Position numbers and translations under genes: made by a program. A stretch of 64,000 bases of DNA from Lunularia cruciata (Eukaryota; Streptophyta; Marchantiopsida; Lunulariales; Lunulariaceae): contig OX419756.1 of assembly GCA_948567375.1 (NCBI GenBank), forward strand, positions 63,156,552-63,220,551, written 5' to 3'. Below the pieces are notes generated by a model that made no database searches, was not told the DNA's origin, and was given only the letters and a program-made list of their open reading frames with translations. Every line of letters begins with the position of its first letter. The first letter of the stretch is position 1. Below are positions 57,623 through 64,000 of the stretch, one piece after another.

Positions 57623-58269
57623 AGTGTGTCAAGATTTTTGCAAGCTGAATGTAGTTACAAGGAAGGATCATCATCTCTTGCCTTTTATCAATACAATTTT
57701 GGATCAAGTAGCTAGTCGTCCTTGCTATAGTTTTCTTGATGGATTTTCAGTGTATAATCAAGTATCTATCCAAGAAGAAGACAAGGATAAAACTACATTC
57801 ACTACCAATTGGGGCACTTTTGCTTACAATCAAATGCACTTTAGGTTTTTTAATGCTCCCACTACTTTCTAATGGATGATGAATGCAATCTTCAAGTATT
57901 TTTTGCACAAATTTGTGGAAGTTTTTGTTGATGATTTTTATGTGTTTGGGCAAAGAGATGTACATTTGGATTACCTTTGCCAAACTTTTGGAAGGTGTCG
58001 GTTTGCCGGTTTGTCATTACACAAGAGAAATGCTTCTTTGCAATGACAAAGGGAGTCCTTTTGGAGCATTTGGGTGTCAAGACAAGGTATTGAAGTCGAT
58101 GTCAAGAAGGTTAAAGTTATCATAGCCTTGGAATCCCCTAAAAGCATTTGGGAGCTGGGAGCCTTCTTGGGACATGTCAGATATTACAAACGCTATGTAT
58201 CAAACTATGCAATGCTTGCTGCGCCCCTAACAAAGTTGTTGAAGAAGTCCAAAGACTACTTGTGGGAAG
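57623..58269 (+). pseudogene. pol: L2 reverse transcriptase
   Basis: RT blocks match L1: VCQDFCKLNVVTRKDHH (57628), SFLDGFSVYNQVSIQEED, TTFTTNWGTFAYNQM, a damaged FGLCNAPATFQ block, and the catalytic FVDDFYVFG (about 57925-57950). The connection follows with ALESPKSIWELGAFLGHVRY to KSKDYLWEE, where similarity to L1 stops abruptly at about 58269. Confidence 0.82.
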
Positions 58270-58604
58270 AGAGATTTTGACTTCTCTTTCAAAGGAAATA
58301 TAAATTTGAAATAACTTGTATCATCTTTAAAAATGAGATAATATCTTGATTTTCCTATTGAGCTCATGCTCATTGGACCACAAATATCATTATGAAAGAA
58401 CTATCAAACCTTGTATTTGCCTCTACTATTGCTGGATTTTGCAAAGGTAATCTATGTTGCTTTCACAGAGCACATCCATCACAATAGAAAGACTTTTGAT
58501 TATTAGGTTCTTTTGTTTCAAACTTATGAGGGTCTAAGTTTGAAACTAGTCCTTCTCTTTCCATCTTCCTAATGTATGCAAGATTGAGATAACCAAGTCT
58601 ATAG
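58270..58604 (-). pseudogene. Ty1/copia integrase scrap
   Basis: The minus strand from 58604 reads HYRLGYLNLAYIRKMEREGL and FYCDGCAL, the pre-integrase zinc motif of copia elements (HxxLGHxn...CxxC). After a frame break come DICGPMSMSSIGKSRYYLIF and KDDTSYFKFIFPLKEKS, the start of the copia integrase core. It is the only copia sequence in the window. It is cut on the right by the M2 LTR and on the left joins L2 at 58270. Confidence 0.8.
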
Positions 58605-59185
58605 TGTCGTGCATATATACATTGCTTCACAACATACATTGTTGTCAACATCATACACTATAGAAGCACAAATCACATATAAGTCATACAAAGACTCTAA
58701 AGTGCCAAAATAATCAGATTGTTTACAACTCTTGAATCAACTCAACTCAGATCAGTACTTAATCTGTCACTCTATAAACTGCCAACAATTGGCATTGATT
58801 ATAGTCAAGCCACATCCACTCTAGCTAAGAGTCTCCAGGTGATGCTTGTTGGTCTCTATCCACCATAGCCAAGGACTCAAAGTCTCAACATCAGAGAAGT
58901 GAGCTCTCTGGAGCTACACTTCAAAATTATACCCCTAGGCTCGAGCTAGGACTAGAACCCTAATGGTCTTGTTGATAGCACACTTCATGGTGCAAATGGT
59001 GTAAAGTAATGGTGGGTCCACCGTGAAGTCAATACATCAAACACAAAATTTGACCATCAAACAATAGTCTATGGGAAATTGTTGAAATACCTCTAACTAC
59101 TATTACTACAACTCTAGTGTCCAACCAATCCAAACGGGACACTACAAATAGTGTGACAGCTGTCGTGCATATATACATTGCTACA

Positions 59186-62100
59186 TGTGACAACCCGGCC
59201 AATATCACTTTTGCGGTAATCGGGTAAGTAAAGTTTGTTCCCGCATAGATACTATCCAGAATTGGTCAAATACAAAGTCAAAAGTCACAATGGCAATTCT
59301 TCTTGATGGCTTCTTTAATCTCTCAGGTAGAAACTACACCCAGAAGAGAGTAACAAGCTCACGATCTTGACAACTTGTCATGAATACACACACATAATCA
59401 CAACATAGTCAATTCTGTCCAAACAACTCTTGATTGTGATGATTCAGATTCTCCTGAAGATGGCACTTCACTGCAAAGACCGATTTTGCCTCAAAATTGT
59501 GTTCCACCCCTCCACTGAAGGCACAACTTCCTTGATCAAAATTGCTTCACATCAACTTTGTGCTACACTCACAAATGCAGAATACTAACAACACTACAAT
59601 TCTTCTCAGACCTATCAAGGCATTGCTCCGATGCACTTCACTTAGGATCAAACACACAAAATGAAGATCAAGGCTGCAGATTCGAACATCCACAAACACA
59701 CAGACCTGCTCTTCAGAATTCTCCACACACTCACAAACACAAACATGAAATTGACAATCGGAATTAAGCTTAAGCGACGAGTACTGAAACTAGCACTTCG
59801 CTTTATCTATCTTCAGAAATATGAATACTGAATAACATCGTACTACAAATGCTCCTCTTACATACTGAAGCAAACAGCAGACTTGCCTACCTAGGCACCG
59901 CTTCCTAACATCCTTTCCTACCTACAGATCCCAAGGGACAATCTATCTTTTCATATCTGCCCTTTCCTATCTCAAAATTGACTTCTATCCCGATCCAATG
60001 TCTACCTCATCATCGGCTTCCAAACCCGATGATCTTCTTGCTATCTCACCTTCTTCGGGTATGACTGATTCTACTAATTTCTTTACTAATTCTACAACTT
60101 CTACACTACAATCTGTAATTGAACTCCGGGCTACTCCATCTACACTCTTATTTCCCGACCCACTCTTCTCTAATGTGTCACTTCTCAAGTCTGATGACAC
60201 TTGAATTCCTACTACTGCGACCTTGGGTTTCTTCTCTACTGTCACACTATTCTGAATTTTCTCTAATTCCAGATTGACTAAATCTAATCTAAGACTAACA
60301 TTATTCTCTACCTCCAACATTTTCCTATCTACACGTTCTCTCAACCAAATCAGCAATGTGTTCATATCCACATCCTTGGCTTTTCTTTTCCGAGTTTCTT
60401 GCACAAGTAATTTCAACTCATGTAGGCAAGCTTCTTCTAATCTTCCTTTAGCCTCCGTGCTTAAGATTGCTCGTAATCTCCCAACAAGGTCCCCTACTGA
60501 TTCCGATGCGTATCCTCGAGAATGCTCCACCTTCAACTCCTCCCGATACATCTGCAACTTGTCATCGTATTCTGCAGCAATCATCTTGTTCTCCTCGGCA
60601 TATTGCGTTTTCTGCTGCTCCGCACTCTTGACAAGTTCTCGCAAACGGTCTTCTTCTTCTTGCCTAGACGCCAATTCTCTCTGCCATGCGTGATCTTTTG
60701 CTGCGGCACTCTTCTTCAAACTGTCCAGCTCCTGTTCCATCACGGTGGTCATCACCTTCAGATGAACATTTTCGATGCGCACATCACTCACTTCCTCCTT
60801 CATCTTGCTAAGCCACATTGCCTGCTCCTTCAACTCTCCGGCTTGTTTTTGCAATTCCTTCTCCTTCTCTGTGCAACTCTCTTGTAGCACTCTCAACATT
60901 TTCTTCCTCAAGTCTTCCTCCCTCCAAAGATCTTCAATTTCCACACTTCTTTGGATTTGATGTTCCTGCAGCTCCTGCACTTCCTTCAACAGATGCTTCA
61001 CCATCTGCAGCTCATTCATCCCTTTCACTCGATCTTGGGCAATTTCCATACAATGTTCTTTCAATAGCTTGAGCATAGGTGTGATCACCCTCGTCAAATA
61101 TGCTATCCCGCCGAAAGCTTCTTCTTCATCATCGCCACCTTTGTCTGGAGTCTTTTCTTGTGTCATTGGCTCCTTCATCCGAAGTCGCAATCTTTGTATC
61201 TTTGTAGTGTCAGCACTATCTTCGTCTCGGCCTCTTGAACTCAGCCCCGCGGGATATTCTTTCTTTGCTTTGGGTTTTGGCTTGTTCTCCACCATTGCCT
61301 TGCCAACCTCACTCACCACAACCGATTGCTGGACTTCGGGCTCTCCATCACTTTCGCTTCCTGACTCCCCACTCTTCAACGTGAGCTCTTCTTCTTCTGA
61401 GTCCTCTTCTTGCGACTCAGTTTCTTCATCCAACTCCAATCTCAAAGATGCCCTTCTCATGACGGTAGTAGCCTTCAACATCAGCCTCTGAGTCTTACGT
61501 TGGATGGGCAATGATTTGGCTTCTTTGGGTTTGCTGCGCTTCTTTGTCTTTGGACTAGTAATGTCTTCAATTTTCCACTGTCCCGTCCTCGCAAAGTACT
61601 CATCATTTGCTTGAAGATGCAGCATATATTGTCGCTCCTCTTTGTTGGCTTCTCGTCTCAAATCAAGGTGCATGTGTGAGACCATACAATGACGCTCGTC
61701 TTCGGACAGTAAGTTCAGCCCAAAGTAGAAATGTGCTGCAAATGGTGCAAAATAATGCAATGGCGACCCCATTCTCCAATTCACCACCATCTCCCTTGTT
61801 CGGTGATGGAAACACATTGCCCAATTCACAAGTACTCCTGCAAACATCTAGTGGAAGAAGACTGCCTATTGCATGGTTACGTACGTTGTTCGCTCCGGCT
61901 TGAACATGGCCATCATTGCCCCCACAATGCTTCTTTGGATCGGGTCCCGATAGGACTCCACCTTGTAACCATTTGTCGTTCTTGGAGCAAAAAAAGAATT
62001 GCAAATCTCCGCCGTCTCCTCTAAAGCATCACACTTCCGATAGAAGGTGATCCTTGTTGGCTCTCTTGCTTCTCTCCCCAGGAATAACTTCCAATCCGAC

Positions 62101-62887
62101 TCAGTCCATCGAGCCGGATTGCCTCTCTTCCCCTCCACTTCGGGACCCTCTTCACAATTACTGGCAGTGATCTCTGCCATTACTCCTGGGAAACTGAAAT
62201 TCCAGTTCCATGCTCAAAAGGTGATACAAAGTCTAACCAAGACTTTGATCCAAACTACTACATCTACCCTTCGAATTGCAAAACCCCTTACTGCCAGCGT
62301 GTTGGCCACCTTCTTTGCCATGATTTGTTCTCTAGTTCGACGCTGTTGGAAGATCAGCCCCTCTCCTGGACGAGACACTCTAACTCCCTCAGGGTTTCGG
62401 AAAATTTCACTCTCAAAGGGCTTTTGGACATGCATTCTTGTAGGATGACTACTCAAAGGAATTGGAAATTTACTCAGCAAATTCAACTTCCCCCTTGCGC
62501 AGTCGCAACTTTATATTGCCCCGAATTGTTGTCATTCTTCAGTCAATTTTGTTTGTGAGTTTCTCTCTTCTGCGTGCACTCCCGGTCACTATCAAGACAT
62601 GCTTCTTCTGCCCCCGCCATTTCTTGAAATGTACTTTCTTGCCACGTACCAAGGTTGTTAAACGGTCTTCATCATTCCTGCGTTTTCCAACCCGAAGATG
62701 ATGATCTTTGGCCTGCTTCTGGCGCACTCCTCTTCCGAGTACCTCCATCATCGGATCGGATGTCAGCTTCTTTGGCTTACTCCAAAGTTACTTTCGCCTT
62801 TTCTTTGTCTGCAATTTGACTTTTCCGTGGTTACTTTATCTCGTAAACACTACTAACCATAAAAAAACAAAAAATGTGGGTACCACA
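59186..62887 (-). mobile_element. Solo L LTR, type 4, reversed
   Basis: 3702 bp, TGTGACAACCCGGC to GGGTACCACA, flanked by CTACA at 59181-59185 and 62888-62892. It carries the least damaged LTR-borne gene of the window. Confidence 0.95.
59985..62486 (-). pseudogene. LTR-borne coiled-coil gene, type 4, nearly intact (~834 codons)
   Basis: One frame runs from 62486 to 59985 with no frameshift and three stops (62214, and two near 61865-61848); 620 codons from 61847 on are fully open. The start is TTG where types 1, 3 and the copy at 63709 have ATG. Approximate regions: 1-60 basic; 60-290 globular, with AWNWNFSFPGVM, RGNPARWTESDWKLFLGREA, KNGYKVESY-like and FAAHFYFGLNLLSEDE; 290-480 charged, low complexity, with RRASLRLELDEETES and GIAYLTRVITPML; 480-720 continuous coiled coil; 720-834 HELKLLVQETRKRKAKD, TLEKSGSGN and EVDIGSG. 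A TATA box lies at 62516-62510. No enzyme motif, zinc knuckle or membrane segment is visible. It could be a structural or RNA-binding helper, or a regulator; unknown. Confidence 0.82.
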
Positions 62888-63140
62888 CTACATAACATAC
62901 ATTGTTGTCAACATCATACACTCTCGTAGCACAACTCACACATAAGTCATACATAGACTCTAAAGTGCCACAATTGGCCCCTAGCTGGCGGTTAGGTCCC
63001 TCTAACTCCAGAAAGCCATCTACTCTAAGTATATGGTATACCCTATGATGGGCAAAGATCAAAAGGTTGGGTGCTATGGAGCCCCATTGTTAGTCGCTTG
63101 TTTGCAATCTATACCATATAAAGAATGAATTGGCTATAGG

Positions 63141-63290
63141 TTAAGTACATCTAGGACATAACCACTATCCCTAAGGAACTACCATGAGGAGAGGAGTCAT
63201 ACATGGTATATGCCATCCTCTCAAATAGCTATCACACACTAACATAATAGCAGCTCCAACAAAAGAGCCACATAACATACACCTGAGCCT
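63141..63290 (-). pseudogene. PHD finger at the C-terminus of M2 pol
   Basis: Read on the minus strand: RCMLCGSFVGAA, MLVCDSY with Tyr for the fourth Cys, RGWHIPCMTP, then WLCPRCT and TAA at 63141. The frame is continuous; two TAGs stand where CAG is expected in PQGQWLC. It supports the PHD reading of M1 (32925-33079) and shows that the domain belongs to the family. Confidence 0.82.
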
Positions 63291-63297
63291 GCATGTA

Positions 63298-64000
63298 TGT
63301 GATGCCCACATTTTTTGTTTTTTTCTATTTATTAGCATTTGGGAGAAGAAGTAAGCAAAGAAAGCTGAATTGCGAAAGAAGGAATGGACGGAAGTGTCTT
63401 TGGAGGAAATCAAAAGAACTCGACTTTGGATCCAATGATGGAGGTACTCAAGAGAGGAGTACAAAGAAAGAAGTCCAAAGAGCATCATCTTCAGATCAGG
63501 AAGCAAAGGCCAATATGAAGACCATCTAACAACCTTGGTATATGGCAAGAAAGTACACTTCAAGAAACGGTGGAGGCAAAAGAAGCATGTCTTGATAGTG
63601 ACAACACAGCAACACGCAAAAGAAGGGGAAGTTGATTTTGAAATGGACTAAAGAATGACTGCAATTTGGGGTAATATAAAATTGAGATTGTGTAGGGACA
63701 AGTTGAATATGTCAAGTAGATTCCCAATCCCTCTGAGTAGTCATCCTGCAATAATATGTGTCAAGAAGCCAATTGAGAGTGAAATTTCCCCAAATCTAGA
63801 AGGGGTTAGAGTGTCTCGTCCAAGAGAAGGAATAGTATTGTGGGGACAATAATGGCCATGTTCAAACCAGAACAAACAACTTACGTGAACATGTAGCAGG
63901 CCGTCTTTTTAAACTAGATGTTTGCAAGAATGAAGGTAACTGGGCAAAGTGTTTTCACCAACAAATGAGGTAGATGGTGGTCAATTAGAGGACAAGTTTG
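63298..64000 (+). repeat. Start of another L LTR (type 4-like), cut by window edge
   Basis: It begins TGTGATGCCCACATTTTTTG. The left flank is ATGTA (63293-63297); the matching copy would be outside. It lies in the 3' end of M2 pol. Whether it is solo or the 5' LTR of a complete element cannot be told. Confidence 0.85.
63709..64000 (+). pseudogene. LTR-borne coiled-coil gene, start of a further copy
   Basis: The ATG at 63709 follows TATAAAA at 63675. MSSRFPIPLSSH and EGVRVSRPREG match type 4. After 47 codons the sequence jumps to the equivalent of MAMFKPEQTTYV, so about 150 codons of the globular part are missing and the frame changes near 63852. Stops follow. Confidence 0.72.

Larger units (their letters stand above)
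54613..58269 (+). mobile_element. L2: fragment of a second family L element
   Basis: Both ends are truncated: the left by the B1 insertion, the right by a junction to copia sequence without LTR. It matches L1 from about 20487 (VTFKQLWEDNKLYK) to about 22250 (KSKDYLWE). It has many more stops and indels than L1, so it is older. A short solo L LTR interrupts it. Confidence 0.88.
58605..62972 (-). repeat. M2 3' LTR, split by a solo L LTR
   Basis: Without the insertion at 59186-62887 it is about 661 bp. It begins (minus strand) TGTGGCACTTTAGAG and ends GCACGACA. As in M1, the first ~100 bp are repeated at its end (58605-58712). The polypurine tract AGCTAGGGGCCAAT follows at 62973-62986. Confidence 0.85.
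58605..63297 (-). mobile_element. M2: 3' end of a second family M element
   Basis: The minus strand carries the last part of pol (PHD finger), the 3' untranslated segment, polypurine tract and 3' LTR. The LTR is interrupted by a type-4 solo L LTR, and the pol end by the L LTR that starts at 63298. The rest of M2 would lie beyond the right window edge. Confidence 0.88.

Noticed and set aside
57225-57830. Open frames in the 5' half of type 2 LTRs (37441-37830, 57225-57512) as a second protein
   Set aside because: Some residues recur (WIKPKE, LGSD, QACYISLEA), but frame breaks differ and the third copy (46430-46754) is in pieces. It could equally be conserved DNA. Left unassigned.
1-64000. tRNA, rRNA, CRISPR or bacterial operon features
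   Set aside because: No cloverleaf, ribosomal core sequence or regular spacer array was noticed. The only tRNA-related sequences are primer sites. Stop-rich gypsy sequence explains the window.

Overview
The 64 kb window contains no host gene that I can recognise. It is a stack of nested LTR retrotransposons, the kind of sequence found in heterochromatin of a large land-plant genome. Plant-type Ty3/gypsy elements, a TGGTATCAGAGC primer site, long interrupted reading frames and heavy CG-to-TG/CA decay all point that way. A DNMT3-like methyltransferase riding in a gypsy element hints at a non-flowering lineage (moss, lycophyte, fern, gymnosperm or streptophyte alga); that is inference, and I cannot name the species.

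Four gypsy families and one copia scrap are present; the names are mine. Family M is the most unusual: gag, protease, a DNMT3-like cytosine-C5 methyltransferase, reverse transcriptase, RNase H, integrase and a C-terminal PHD finger. Family L has very large LTRs (3.7-3.8 kb) that each carry a complete gene of about 830-860 codons for a coiled-coil protein; a short LTR type (1.8-1.9 kb) keeps only the end of that gene. Family B has LTRs of about 690 bp. Family K is a small chromovirus with a chromodomain and heat-shock-element arrays in its LTRs.

Layout. 1-269: end of a reversed B LTR. 270-33932: M1 (+), split by L1 (4695-26886, target duplication TTTAT) and by a solo L LTR (27659-31434, AGTAG). 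L1 itself holds a reversed solo L LTR (8532-12308, AATAC) and K1 (12641-18303, minus, GCTGG). 33933-54612: B1 (+), 5' part missing, split by B2 (35641-45234, minus), a short solo L LTR (46373-48267, GTAAG) and a type-3 solo L LTR (49552-53278, GCTTG). The left LTR of B2 holds a further short solo L LTR (36151-37943, GTGGT). 54613-58269: L2 fragment (+) holding a short solo L LTR (55738-57622, AGTGT). 58270-58604: copia integrase scrap (minus). 58605-63297: end of M2 (minus) whose LTR holds a type-4 solo L LTR (59186-62887, CTACA). 63298 to the end: start of another L LTR.

Removing each insertion restores the interrupted reading frame at its target duplication, which is the main support for the boundaries. 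Two points deserve attention: a retrotransposon that pairs a de novo-type DNA methyltransferase (writer) with a PHD finger (chromatin reader), and LTRs that carry a gene, so that every solo LTR left behind is still a gene copy. All coding regions here contain stops or frameshifts, so nearly all are listed as pseudogenes. Gene-free stretches are 8481-8531, 33080-33248, 43631-44544 and the LTR flanks; they hold primer sites, polypurine tracts and leader sequence.
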